Assembly: GCA_019636695.1 (NCBI GenBank)
Contig: JAHBXD010000004.1
Coordinates: 1-64,000, forward strand
Length of the DNA stretch: 64,000 nucleotides
Origin: Phycisphaeraceae bacterium
GTDB lineage: Bacteria; Planctomycetota; Phycisphaerae; Phycisphaerales; UBA1924
Reading direction: 5' to 3'
Shown here: positions 15,841 to 24,449 of the stretch, piece by piece
Position numbering within the stretch: the first letter of the stretch is position 1
Layout: the number at the start of each line of letters is the position of its first letter
Position numbers and translations under genes: made by a program
Notes under the pieces: generated by a model
Database searches by the model: none
What the model was told of the DNA's origin: nothing
What the model saw: the letters and a program-made list of their open reading frames with translations, nothing else

Positions 15841-17361
15841 TTATCCGGCAAGTTTCTGCGCGAGGCCCCCCCTGATTTCGGGGAGATATTTGCGAATGAA
15901 GCGGTGTACTGCGGTGTGGTCGGCGGCGGAGGTGATTCCGGCGAGGTCGCGAGCCATGGCGTGGATATCGACCGGATGCCCCTCGCCGGTCCAGGCGTTG
16001 ATGCCGGGGTATGGCGTAGGGAGGAGAAGTTCGGAGTCGTAGGCGAGTTGCTCGAAGAGTTTTTCACCGGGGCGAATGCCGGTGAAGACGATGTCCATCG
16101 GGGGGCGGCCCGGGGCGAGGGCAAGGGGGAAGGGCCAGTCGAAGTCATCGGCATGCTCGGTGGTGATGACCCGCGGGGTGAAACCGTGGGCGGCAATGAA
16201 GCGGGCGGCCAGATCGAGGATGCGGACCGGCTCACCCATGTCGAGGACGTAGACGGGGGCCTCGCCGGGGGGGGATGGAAGCGTCGCCGCGAGGATGACC
16301 AGCGAAGCGGCTTCGGGGATGGTCATGAAGTAGCGGGTCATGCGGGGGTCGGTGATGGTGACGGGGCCACCTTCGCTGAGTTGGGCGCTCCAGATCGGGA
16401 TGACGCTTCCCGCGGAGCCGAGGACGTTGCCGAACCGGACCATGCTGAAGCGTGTGCCGGTGGGACCGTGTTTCTGCAGGCCTTGGATGAAGAGTTCGGC
16501 GAGTCGTTTGGAAGCCCCCATGACGGAGGTGGGGTTGACGGCCTTGTCGCTGGAGATGAGCACGAAGTGGGCAGCGCCGGCTTCAAGGGCGGCCTCGGCG
16601 ACGTTTCGTGTGCCGGTGACGTTGTTGGTCATGGCGTCGGAGGGGTGTTCTTCCATCAGGGGGACGTGTTTGTGCGCCGCTGCGTGGAAGATCGCGTGGG
16701 GGGCGCATTCGAGGATTCGCCGCCGCGTGGATTGGACATCGACGACATCGTGGAGGAGCGCTTTGCGGGGAACGGAGGGGAAGCGGGCGGCGATCTGGCG
16801 GTTGATTTCGAAGAGGGCGTTCTCGGATCGCTCCATCAGGACAAGGAGCGAGGGGCGAAAGCCGGCGACGATGCGGGCGATTTCTGAACCGATCGAGCCG
16901 CCGGCGCCGGTGATCAGGACGCACTGGTTTTCGAGAAGCCTGCTGATGGCCGCGCGGTCGATGTCGTAGGGCGTGCGGTTGATCAGTTCTTCCCAGCGGA
17001 TGGTGGGCTGGAGGGGCGCGGGCCCTCGGGATTGCACCGAGCCGGAGGTGAGCTGGTCAGCGAGCGGGGGGATCTCGATGGGGTGAATGCCCAGTTCGTG
17101 AAGTATCGCAAGTGCGGCTTGGCGTTCATGGCGCATGGCTTCTGGAAGGCAGACGACCGCGGCTGCCGGGCGGTGGTGGGCCGCGATGTGGGGGAGATCG
17201 GGCAGGTGGCCCAGGATGTCGAGGTCGCGTGGGCGGCCAGGCCCGACGAGCAGGCCGCCGAGGGGCTGGGGAAGTTCCGGGGAAAGCCGGAAGAGGGCTG
17301 CAAGCTGGGAAAGGGTATCGGCGGTACCGACGAGCATGAGCGGAGTGGGAAGGCGTGACAT
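15841..17361 (-). CDS. CapD/FlaA1-like nucleoside-diphosphate-sugar 4,6-dehydratase without membrane helices
   Basis: A 506-aa protein. Residues 1-110 form a Rossmann-like N-domain, and from about 150 comes the extended SDR domain: VLITGAGGSIGSEIARIV for NAD, AAAHKHVPLME, SSDKAVNPTSVMGASKR with the active-site Lys and Met in place of the usual Tyr, RFGNVLGSAGSVIPI and GIRPGEKLFE. Such enzymes convert UDP-GlcNAc-type sugars for surface glycans. CapD-type proteins usually begin with four membrane helices; this one has none. AGGAG lies 6 bases before the ATG at 17361. Confidence 0.88.
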   Translation of the reverse strand: MSRLPTPLMLVGTADTLSQLAALFRLSPELPQPLGGLLVGPGRPRDLDILGHLPDLPHIAAHHRPAAAVVCLPEAMRHERQAALAILHELGIHPIEIPPLADQLTSGSVQSRGPAPLQPTIRWEELINRTPYDIDRAAISRLLENQCVLITGAGGSIGSEIARIVAGFRPSLLVLMERSENALFEINRQIAARFPSVPRKALLHDVVDVQSTRRRILECAPHAIFHAAAHKHVPLMEEHPSDAMTNNVTGTRNVAEAALEAGAAHFVLISSDKAVNPTSVMGASKRLAELFIQGLQKHGPTGTRFSMVRFGNVLGSAGSVIPIWSAQLSEGGPVTITDPRMTRYFMTIPEAASLVILAATLPSPPGEAPVYVLDMGEPVRILDLAARFIAAHGFTPRVITTEHADDFDWPFPLALAPGRPPMDIVFTGIRPGEKLFEQLAYDSELLLPTPYPGINAWTGEGHPVDIHAMARDLAGITSAADHTAVHRFIRKYLPEIRGGLAQKLAG

Positions 17362-17505
17362 GAAGACTCCTGGCGAGCGAGGGGGCGGGCATGGGTGCGC
17401 GCGCCGGAAGGTGTCATCGGCCGGTTGGGCGTGCGGGCGTGAAGCGCACGGGGGGGTGATGTGCGCGGGGGGAAATGCACGCCGCGGAGGGCGAGGGAAG
17501 TTCGG

Positions 17506-17511
17506 TACGCT
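17506..17511 (+). promoter_or_regulatory. TACGCT -10-like box before ruvA
   Basis: TACGCT, then caggag, then ATG at 17518. An AGGAG abuts the ATG with no spacing and so is poorly placed as an SD for that codon; it would suit the in-frame ATG at 17530 better. Confidence 0.35.
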
Positions 17512-17517
17512 CAGGAG

Positions 17518-18159
17518 ATGATTACGCGTATGACAGGTGTGCTGGAGCGGGTAGAGGGGACGGCGGCGGTTATCGAGACCGGCGGGGGGTTGGCGTATGA
17601 AGTTCTGGTGCCGGTGCATCTTGCGGAGGGGCTGAGCGGGCGTGTCGGCGAGCGGGTGACGCTGCACACGCTGGAGTATCTGGAAGGGCAGGGGCAGGGG
17701 ACGAGCTTTGTGCCGCGGCTGATCGGTTTTGCGCGGCGGGAAGATCGGTCGTTTTTTGAGTTGTTTACGACGGTAAAGGGATTGGGGAATAAGCGGGCGC
17801 TTCGGGCGATGGCGATGCCGCCGTCTCGGATTGCTCGGGCGATCGTGGAGAAAGACGCGCGGGCACTGCAATCGCTGCCGGAGATCGGCAAGCGTCTGGC
17901 GGAGACGGTGATCGCGGAACTGCACGGGAAGGTCGAGGGGTATCTGAGCGAGGCGGAGGAGCGGGGCCTGGAGGCGGCGTCGCGTTGGGAGGCCAAGGGG
18001 GCGCTTGCGTCGGAAGCCCGGGAAGCGATGGCCACGCTGGTGGCGCTGGGAGAGCGCGAACAGGACGCGGAGCAGATGGTGCGGAAGGCGCTTGCGCGTG
18101 CGGGAGATTCGGCGACGAGCGAATCGCTGGTGACGGCGGCGCTTGCGGGGCGGGGGTGA
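17518..18159 (+). CDS. ruvA: Holliday junction branch migration protein RuvA
   Basis: A 213-aa protein. It has an N-terminal OB-fold (MITRMTGVLERVEG, VETGGGLAYEVLVP-like), helix-hairpin-helix motifs (FFELFTTVKGLGNKRALRAM and LQSLPEIGKRLAETVIAEL) and a C-terminal domain that contacts RuvB. It binds four-way junctions and directs RuvB-driven branch migration. The start is set by alignment with the MIGRLRG-type beginning of the family. ruvB and ruvC are not adjacent. Confidence 0.95.
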   Translation: MITRMTGVLERVEGTAAVIETGGGLAYEVLVPVHLAEGLSGRVGERVTLHTLEYLEGQGQGTSFVPRLIGFARREDRSFFELFTTVKGLGNKRALRAMAMPPSRIARAIVEKDARALQSLPEIGKRLAETVIAELHGKVEGYLSEAEERGLEAASRWEAKGALASEAREAMATLVALGEREQDAEQMVRKALARAGDSATSESLVTAALAGRG

Positions 18160-18190
18160 GCAAGCGTCGCGAGCCTGTTTGGGCAGTTGA

Positions 18191-18214
18191 CTTCATCGTT
18201 CGTGCGCGATGAAG
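18191..18214 (+). terminator. Hairpin downstream of ruvA
   Basis: CTTCATCG/CGATGAAG, a perfect 8-bp stem with an 8-base loop, 31 bases past the ruvA stop. No T-run follows. Confidence 0.4.
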
Positions 18215-18371
18215 ACGGCCTGCATCACGGTGGTGTTCAATGATTCTCTGCTCATGATGCGCTGATGTGCATGCGCTATTGCGACTGCGGCAGCGCAGGC
18301 ACATTCCTATTTATTTAGCCCACGCACACGGAAGTGTCTAGAGTATCGGCGCAGACTTGTCGGAGGCCGAC

Positions 18372-19484
18372 ATGATTATCAAAGAGCGAGAGAGCGCATA
18401 CGCCGGCAGTGATCCGCGGAAGATAGCGGGCGACAACGCCGAGTCGCAGATGGCGTTTTATCTTCAGCGTGCGTTCGGACAGTCTGAAGACGTTTATGTG
18501 CTCAACAATCTTCGACTGGTTGATCCGGATCGTCGCACGTTCGAAGGCGATGAAGATCGGTGCCAGATTGATCATCTGGTGATTCATCAGTGGGGCATGT
18601 TTATTATCGAGAGCAAATCTATTTCAACCGCCGTGCGTGTAGGCGATCATGGCGCGGGCGATGAATGGTCGATTTTCTGGAATAACACATATACCGGAAT
18701 GGCTTCGCCTATACAGCAAGCCGCGCGGCAAGGGGATTACCTGCGTCAGCTTCTGCAGGCGCATAAATCAGAATTGCTCGACAAGGTGGCAGTGGGCTTT
18801 CGCACCCTCTCGAGGATGTTCAACGGGACCGACCAACGTGGTTTCAAGTTTCTTCCAATGCAGATTATTGTGGCGATTTCAGATCACGGGACCATCGATC
18901 GAGTACACAACTGGAAACCGCCGAGTAAGCCGTTTCGGTCGGTGGTTTGCAAGGCCGATCAAGTGACTTCGTTCATCGAAAACGAGATCCGCACACATCG
19001 CGTATCGAAAGGTACCCGCCGCGGCGACTATGGCTTATGGAAAATGCGACGAGAGGAATTGGATGTCGTTGCTCGGTTTCTTGTCAGCCGTCATGTACCA
19101 CAGGCTCACATGAATCGCAGGGTCGGCATCTCTGCAAGCCGGCCGCCGCACGGCAAGCTGATGCCCGAGAGTGATCCCACTCAGTCGCATTCCGCCGCCA
19201 CTAACGCAAGCGGCCGCGTGCCACCCCAGTCAGATGCGACGTTTGCGCTGCCTCCGAGGTGCAAGGAATGCGGGAGCGCACGGCTGCAAGGATCGAGCGG
19301 CAGATTTGGTCCGTACTGGTTGTGCGAGGACTGCCGCACGAATACCGCAATGCCTGTTGTTTGCTCGACCTGCCATGCACGCGGATCCAAAGGCAAGGGT
19401 GTACGCATTCGTCGGCGTGTAAGTTCCTTCATCCGCGAATGCGATCATTGCGGATCGCAAGAGATCATCTGGACCAATGCATAG
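18372..19484 (+). CDS. NERD-domain nuclease-related protein with C-terminal zinc ribbon
   Basis: A 370-aa protein. Residues 20-130 match the nuclease-related domain: GDNAESQMAFYLQRAF, a conserved CQIDHLVIHQWGMFIIESKS with D...ExK geometry, and NPIQQ-like SPIQQA. The last 90 residues contain four CxxC-type pairs (CKECG, CEDC, CSTC, CDHCG), probably a zinc ribbon pair. GGAGG is 5 to 6 bases before the ATG at 18372. The stretch is AT-richer than its neighbours. NERD proteins are thought to act on DNA, and some occur in defence islands; the specific role is unknown. Confidence 0.75.
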   Translation: MIIKERESAYAGSDPRKIAGDNAESQMAFYLQRAFGQSEDVYVLNNLRLVDPDRRTFEGDEDRCQIDHLVIHQWGMFIIESKSISTAVRVGDHGAGDEWSIFWNNTYTGMASPIQQAARQGDYLRQLLQAHKSELLDKVAVGFRTLSRMFNGTDQRGFKFLPMQIIVAISDHGTIDRVHNWKPPSKPFRSVVCKADQVTSFIENEIRTHRVSKGTRRGDYGLWKMRREELDVVARFLVSRHVPQAHMNRRVGISASRPPHGKLMPESDPTQSHSAATNASGRVPPQSDATFALPPRCKECGSARLQGSSGRFGPYWLCEDCRTNTAMPVVCSTCHARGSKGKGVRIRRRVSSFIRECDHCGSQEIIWTNA

Positions 19485-19964
19485 GCAACTGTGCCCACGA
19501 CACCGATCATGCGGATTCGCCTCACGATTGCCGCCATGCGCAGCGTTGACATGTTCTTTATACTAATGTGAGGTCGTGGCTCATACGCGCGACTTTTCGT
19601 GCGCGTGATATCGCAGCTATGCGTCGGTTTCTCACTCAGGTGCATATCGGATACGCATTGAACATGTTGCGTGAGTGCCATTCTGCACACATTGTGCCGC
19701 ATAACCGGCTGACTGAAGACTTCAACGGAACATGAATGTGTATGGCGCTCGAAGTTCAGACTGACGAGATTCGGAGAGATGCACCCAAGCATTTGGTTTA
19801 TTTATATAATAGAGGGCGAGTACCACTTCAATCATGGCACCCAGGATCTCTACCTTGCGGCCCACACGTTCTGCAGAAGTATCCTGTTCAATCTGCCTTA
19901 CCCCCAAAAGAACGGACCCGGGTTTTAACGCCCGGGTCCGCAATGCAACATGATTTCGCATGGT
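19485..19964. other. Non-coding gap of 480 bases
   Basis: Apart from the terminator at 19913-19940 I see no gene with convincing codon pattern or start. The composition is AT-richer. It separates the NERD gene from the convergent PEP-CTERM-like gene. Confidence 0.5.
19913..19940 (-). terminator. Strong intrinsic terminator of the PEP-CTERM-like gene
   Basis: A perfect 10-bp stem CGGACCCGGG/CCCGGGTCCG with an 8-base loop, 24 bases beyond the stop. On the minus strand it is followed by TTCTTTT. Confidence 0.8.
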
Positions 19965-20672
19965 TCAGCGACGACGGCGGGCAGCAGCCAGACCCGCGAG
20001 GCCGAGCACGGCGACAGATGCCGGCGTTGGAGTAACAAAGACGTTCATGCTGACGACAGCCGAAACAATTCCAGCGCCAGCAGATCCCGCACCGAAGGAA
20101 ACCCCGAAATTGCCGAGCCAGTCACCCAGGGGGCCTGCTGTGAATGTACCAAAAGCAGTGATGTCGAAAGGCCCACCGGCAACACCGCCAGCCGCATTGA
20201 ACAGTGTGATAATGGCTGAATTCACAAAGACAGGGCCGGGGAAGCTCAGATTCAGCCCTCCGCCGTTGCTCCCCATGAAGAGTCCGCCTGCCGTTGCGGG
20301 TTGTCCACCAACAACAAAACCACCCGGCCAGAGTTCTCCGCTACTGCTCAGGGTCATCGTGAGGTCATAGATGCCAAACTGGCCAGAGTTTGGCGATACA
20401 CTCTGACTTGAAGTGATGTCGGAACCAGCCACATCTGTTCCAATCACTTGGGGATTCCCATCGAAGACAGAGTCGACATACGCCCCGGAAGCAGCAAAAC
20501 CGCCCGCACCACCAATGCCCGGGATAAACCAGTAGCTGTTCCCAGAGGGGTTCTCGGGCGATGAGCCAGACCCGAATTCGAATGACGGAACCTCGTATAC
20601 TTCAACCGGGTAGATATCAGCTGAAGCAGCGAATGCCATTCCAGCTATGGCAGCAACACATGCGATCTTCAT
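19965..20672 (-). CDS. Exported PEP-CTERM-like sorted protein
   Basis: A 235-aa protein. It has a signal peptide (MKIACVAAIAGMAFAASA), a Gly/Ser/Asn-rich beta-type body, and a C-terminal TPTPASVAVLGLAGLAA helix ended by RRRR. That tail is the Phycisphaerae style of PEP-CTERM signal, normally processed by an exosortase for surface display. No exosortase gene is in the window. GAGGAG lies 6 bases before the ATG at 20672. A strong terminator follows. Confidence 0.8.
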   Translation of the reverse strand: MKIACVAAIAGMAFAASADIYPVEVYEVPSFEFGSGSSPENPSGNSYWFIPGIGGAGGFAASGAYVDSVFDGNPQVIGTDVAGSDITSSQSVSPNSGQFGIYDLTMTLSSSGELWPGGFVVGGQPATAGGLFMGSNGGGLNLSFPGPVFVNSAIITLFNAAGGVAGGPFDITAFGTFTAGPLGDWLGNFGVSFGAGSAGAGIVSAVVSMNVFVTPTPASVAVLGLAGLAAARRRR

Positions 20673-21096
20673 AATTGTCTCCTCAACTCCTATGCCCAGA
20701 CGGACCCCACGGTTGATGCACACTGCATGCAACGCATTGATATTGTGTTGCCGTCCGGATCCTCTCCTCAACTCACGTATGGTTATGAGCCATTCGTGCA
20801 GAACACTGCCAAGGGGTTTTCACCTCTTGACCTGACGATTCAGAGTACCGAGGCCTTCCAAGGGCATCAACGTGAATCCTCGAAATATCAATGCGTGGTA
20901 ACGCAAGCACTTACATATCGCATTATGTTTGGTGCCTGATTGGGCATTATCTCAAATTGAGGACGATGTCGAAGCGAATTGAGTTCACGGATGGGCAGCC
21001 AGGCGTGCTCGATTGTGTTTCGATTCGATGCGTTTCCTTGCCACGATGATGTGCACAATGCATCGTCATGCATATCAATCGTTCCGCACCGCATCG

Positions 21097-21128
21097 CACG
21101 ACGATCCTGCTGCTGCCGGATCGTCGTG
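21097..21128. repeat. Perfect 11-bp inverted repeat
   Basis: CACGACGATCC and GGATCGTCGTG are separated by ten bases. The stem is strong but lacks a T-run. It could be an operator or an RNA hairpin upstream of the DUF167 gene; it also makes the ATG at 21134, six bases beyond it, an unlikely start. Confidence 0.6.
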
Positions 21129-21184
21129 GCGCAATGGAGGTGGCTCAGCGAACAATTATCCGGCGATCACATGCACTGATTGAG

Positions 21185-21190
21185 TATCCT
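21185..21190 (+). promoter_or_regulatory. TATCCT -10-like box before the DUF167 gene
   Basis: TATCCT, gtaagc, GTG at 21197. The six-base spacer decides the start codon. Confidence 0.4.
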
Positions 21191-21196
21191 GTAAGC

Positions 21197-21490
21197 GTGC
21201 TCGAAGCAACAGATCATGGTGTGCGCATTCGGCTGAAGGCTGTCCCGGGGGCATCGCGTGATGCGATTGCGGGTGTGCTGGGTGACCGGCTGAAAGTGCG
21301 GGTGGCCGCGCCGCCCGAAGGCGGGCGGGCAAACGAAGCGATCGTGCGATTACTGGCGTCGGCGTTGGGAGTAAGAATGAGTGACGTGGCGATTGTGAGC
21401 GGTCACACGCGGGCCGAAAAGGTCGCGTTTGCCGCGGGGGTGGATGAAGCCACGGCCCGGCGCGCGCTGACGGGTCAGATGCACGGATAG
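21197..21490 (+). CDS. DUF167/YggU family protein
   Basis: A 97-aa protein with the family core: RIRLKAVPGASRDAIAGV, LKVRVAAPPEGGRANEAIVRLLA and VSGHTRAEKVAF. It is a small conserved protein of unknown biochemical role found across bacteria and eukaryotes. The GTG at 21197 gives the family's usual length and follows TATCCT at a 6-base spacing; longer starts at 21134 or 21068 would place the hairpin in or beside the coding region. Its 3' end overlaps the convergent kinase-like gene by 16 bases. Confidence 0.85.
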   Translation: MLEATDHGVRIRLKAVPGASRDAIAGVLGDRLKVRVAAPPEGGRANEAIVRLLASALGVRMSDVAIVSGHTRAEKVAFAAGVDEATARRALTGQMHG

Positions 21491-22290
21491 TGGTCGATCT
21501 GACGCGGCGGGTGTATGGGGCTGGTGTTTCCACGGGCCGCGACAAGCGTCGTGACGCGCCGTATGACGGCAGCGACGGCTGCCGCGGCGGGCGGGCGGTC
21601 CCACAGGGTGCGAAGGGCATAGGCGGCGACATCGTCAAGCCAGTGGTCTGGGTGGGTGATGCCCAGCCCTGAGGGTTCGAGCGAGAGATCTCGAAGCATG
21701 CGTACAAGGGCGCGGCCTCTGCCGAAGGGCCTGATGGTTCGGAGGGGAGCATCGACGAGCATCGGCCGCGAGCCGGCGAGGACCATGTTTGAGGGCTTCA
21801 GATCGGCGTGGAGGCGGTTGGCCAGCAGCAGGCGGCCGATGCAGACGCCGAGCGGTTCGCGGATGGCCTGGGCCGCGGGGATGTCAGCCTGAAGCGCAGT
21901 GAGGAGCGTGTTACCACGAATCGCCTGCACAAAGAGGGTCTGCACGTGCAGGCCGTCGGCAATGCCGGAGAGATGCACATACCAGCGCGGCGCTGGAAAG
22001 TCGTTGGCGAGCAGCCATGTCGCGGCGGAGCGCTGGCGGTCGAGCGAGGACGATCGCACGAACGCCTTGACCGCATCGGGAAATGACGCCACCAGGCGCG
22101 ATTTGGCGATGACCGGCAGGGCCTGATCGCCGACGGTGATGAGCGCGCCGAGCACGGAGGAAGTGTCGGTTTGCTTGATGACCGCCGCCTCTCTCCAGTT
22201 GCGTGCGGTCAGGGCGGCGGCGAGGGCTTTGCCGCGGGCCGGGTCTGCGGCAGCGCGAAGGCGGATGCGTGAGGAAGGCGGGAGGATCAC
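21475..22290 (-). CDS. Small protein-kinase-fold protein (Kdo/WaaP- or RIO-like)
   Basis: A 271-aa protein. The catalytic loop HADLKPSNMVL is clear, followed by MLVDAPLRT in the metal-binding (DFG-like) position; an upstream LPVIAKSR may hold the ATP-binding Lys. There is no Gly-rich loop of the eukaryotic type, so it is closest in style to lipopolysaccharide kinases (Kdo/WaaP) or RIO kinases. The substrate is unknown. The start is a GTG at 22290, 8 bases after the KMO-KynB stop, so it is the last gene of that operon. Confidence 0.65.
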   Translation of the reverse strand: MILPPSSRIRLRAAADPARGKALAAALTARNWREAAVIKQTDTSSVLGALITVGDQALPVIAKSRLVASFPDAVKAFVRSSSLDRQRSAATWLLANDFPAPRWYVHLSGIADGLHVQTLFVQAIRGNTLLTALQADIPAAQAIREPLGVCIGRLLLANRLHADLKPSNMVLAGSRPMLVDAPLRTIRPFGRGRALVRMLRDLSLEPSGLGITHPDHWLDDVAAYALRTLWDRPPAAAAVAAVIRRVTTLVAARGNTSPIHPPRQIDHYPCI

Positions 22291-22298
22291 AGGTGAGA

Positions 22299-24404
22299 TT
22301 ATCCCCCCGTGCCAGTCAGTGGCCGGAGCACAGCCCGAACCGGCGAAGCGTCGAACCCGCGCAGGCGCAGGGGGAGGGAGATGAGTTCGTATTCTCCGGG
22401 ATCGATGTGCGTGAGCACGAGGCCCTCGAGAATGGCGATACCCGCGCGGGCACAAGCGGCGTGCGCGGGAAGGGTCTTGGATTCGGCGGGGTCGACGCTG
22501 GGAGTGTCTACGCCGATGGTGCAGACGCCTCGAGCAGCAAGCATCTCGATCAATTCCGGGTCGAGGGCAACAAAGTCGGGGTTGAAATGCGAGGGGTCGG
22601 GGGCGCTGTCGGTGCGCAAAAGGATGCGCGGTCGCGTGATGGGTACGGACATGTCGGACGGAAGGACGAGCGTGCCTGGCGAGCGAGTAACGCGAATGAC
22701 TTGGCAGGGGCCGAGATAGCGCGAAAGGGGCATCTGGTCGATGGAAGGCGCCGGGTGGGCATAGTGGTTGGCCCCGTCGGCGTGCGATCCGAGATGCACG
22801 GTGGAGCGAAGCGTGCTGACGGTGATGTGCGCCCCCTCGGCCATGTCGCACAGCACCTCGCGGGTCAAGGGGGTGTCACCAGGAAAAACCGCCGTGGGCG
22901 GAGGATCAACCGAGCCGGCGTTCCGTGGAACCAGCAGCGGCGAGCAATCGACGGCGAGTGGGCCGTCGTCGGTATCGCCGGCGAGCAGAGTTTCCATGCG
23001 GACACGTAGGGCGGCTTTCCATGCGGGTTCGTCCATGGTCGCCGCGAGTTCGCGGGGAACGCGCGCGATCACGCGATCGAGCAGGCGATCAAACTCGATG
23101 CCGAGTCGCCGCGCCTGGGCATAGGGCACGGTCGAGAAACTGACGAGGTTGTACTGCGGCGTGAACCGGTCTTCAAACATCGCGTGGACGGCCTGCTCGA
23201 CGCGCTTTTTGTAGCGAAAATCTTCGTGGCCGACCTTGTCGCGCATCTCGACGAAATTTTCGATCGCCATTTCGGCGATGGCGTCGGCGTGGGGCTTGCG
23301 GCGACGCTGAAACTCGTCGAGCGCGGCCTTGCGATCGCGCGACGCATGGGCGAGGCACTCGGCCAATACGCGGACATCTTCAAACGCCGCGTTCATGCCC
23401 TGTCCGTAAAAGGGAACGATGGCGTGGGCGGCATCGCCGAGAATAGCCAGGTTGCCTTTCCAGACCCAGGGCCAGCATCGCACGGTAACGAGTGAACTCG
23501 TGGGATTGGCAAAGAAATCATCGGCCAGCGAGGGCATGAGGGGGAAGGCATCGGGATAGTTGGCCCGGAAAAACTCGTTCACGCACCGGCGATCGGCAGG
23601 CTCCGGCCGCGTGCTGCGGGCGTGCAAGGGGCCTTCGAGCAGTTCGAACGAGTGCGCACCTTCAAACGGCCAGAAGAGCGTGCACGTAAAACTGCCGTCA
23701 CGGTTGGGCAGAGCGATCATCATCGAACTGCCGCGGGGCCAGATGTGCAACGCGGCCATGTCCATGGCGAACGCATCGGGCGTCGGGGCCTGCCCTGGGG
23801 GCACAACTGCCGCGGGGGGGATATGCAGTTCTTTATACCCGTGCTCGAGGTAGGTCTGGCTGAACTCGAAGCGGTCGGTCTTCTGAAGGCGAGCGCGAAC
23901 GGGCGAGAACGCCCCGTCGGCTCCGAGGATCAGATCGGCCTCCACGGTGCGAATCGCGCCATCGGGCGTCTGCACGATCGCGGCAGGCGCCTCGGGATCG
24001 ACATCCACGCAGGCATGGTCGAAGTGGAAGTGGACGTTGGGCAGGGCGGCGGCCTGATGAATGAGCGAGAGATTGAGGCCGCCGCGAGAGACGGAGTTGA
24101 TGGCGTCGGCTGGGTTTTTGCTGTAGGGCTGAAGGACGGGCGTTCCCGCAGGAGGGTGAATCATGCGGCCGCGCATGGGGAGCGCATCTTGGCGCATGAC
24201 GTGCGTATCGAGTCCGACACCGGCAAGACCCCAGAGGCCGCGGACCGAGAGCGCGAGGTTGATCGAGCGCCCGCCGACGTAGCCCTTTGCACGCGGATCG
24301 GGGCGGCGTTCGTAGATGTGGACTTCGTGCCCCGCGCGGGCGAGATAGACGGCCAGAAGCGAACCGGCGAGGCCGGCGCCGACAATGAGGATGCGGTCGG
24401 GCAT
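22299..24404 (-). CDS. Fused kynurenine 3-monooxygenase/kynurenine formamidase
   Basis: A 701-aa protein made of two enzymes. Residues 1-470 are an FAD monooxygenase of the kynurenine 3-monooxygenase type: GAGLAG at 8-13, GRSINLALSVRG, YLEHGYKELHIPP, GDAAHAIVPFYGQGMNAAFED and IENFVEMRD. Residues about 478-701 are a cyclase-fold kynurenine formamidase with the metal motif HLGSHADGANH at 537-547. Together they would catalyse N-formylkynurenine to kynurenine and then to 3-hydroxykynurenine, consecutive steps of tryptophan breakdown towards quinolinate and NAD. Tryptophan dioxygenase and kynureninase are not in the window. The frame is unbroken across the junction, so the fusion is not a frameshift artefact at the level of this sequence. 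Confidence 0.88.
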   Translation of the reverse strand: MPDRILIVGAGLAGSLLAVYLARAGHEVHIYERRPDPRAKGYVGGRSINLALSVRGLWGLAGVGLDTHVMRQDALPMRGRMIHPPAGTPVLQPYSKNPADAINSVSRGGLNLSLIHQAAALPNVHFHFDHACVDVDPEAPAAIVQTPDGAIRTVEADLILGADGAFSPVRARLQKTDRFEFSQTYLEHGYKELHIPPAAVVPPGQAPTPDAFAMDMAALHIWPRGSSMMIALPNRDGSFTCTLFWPFEGAHSFELLEGPLHARSTRPEPADRRCVNEFFRANYPDAFPLMPSLADDFFANPTSSLVTVRCWPWVWKGNLAILGDAAHAIVPFYGQGMNAAFEDVRVLAECLAHASRDRKAALDEFQRRRKPHADAIAEMAIENFVEMRDKVGHEDFRYKKRVEQAVHAMFEDRFTPQYNLVSFSTVPYAQARRLGIEFDRLLDRVIARVPRELAATMDEPAWKAALRVRMETLLAGDTDDGPLAVDCSPLLVPRNAGSVDPPPTAVFPGDTPLTREVLCDMAEGAHITVSTLRSTVHLGSHADGANHYAHPAPSIDQMPLSRYLGPCQVIRVTRSPGTLVLPSDMSVPITRPRILLRTDSAPDPSHFNPDFVALDPELIEMLAARGVCTIGVDTPSVDPAESKTLPAHAACARAGIAILEGLVLTHIDPGEYELISLPLRLRGFDASPVRAVLRPLTGTGG

Positions 24405-24449
24405 AGCCGATTGTTCGCCGCCGAAAGGTCGGCGCGGGGCGCGGGTGGG

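Larger units (their letters stand above)
20673..21196. other. Non-coding gap of about 520 bases
   Basis: This AT-richer region between divergent genes contains the upstream region of the PEP-CTERM-like gene and, near its right end, the inverted repeat at 21097-21128. I see no convincing small gene or RNA. Confidence 0.45.

Noticed and set aside
17362-17925. N-terminal extension of the CapD-like frame
   Set aside because: It overlaps ruvA on the other strand, is Arg/Pro-rich and lies upstream of a good SD-ATG at 17361.
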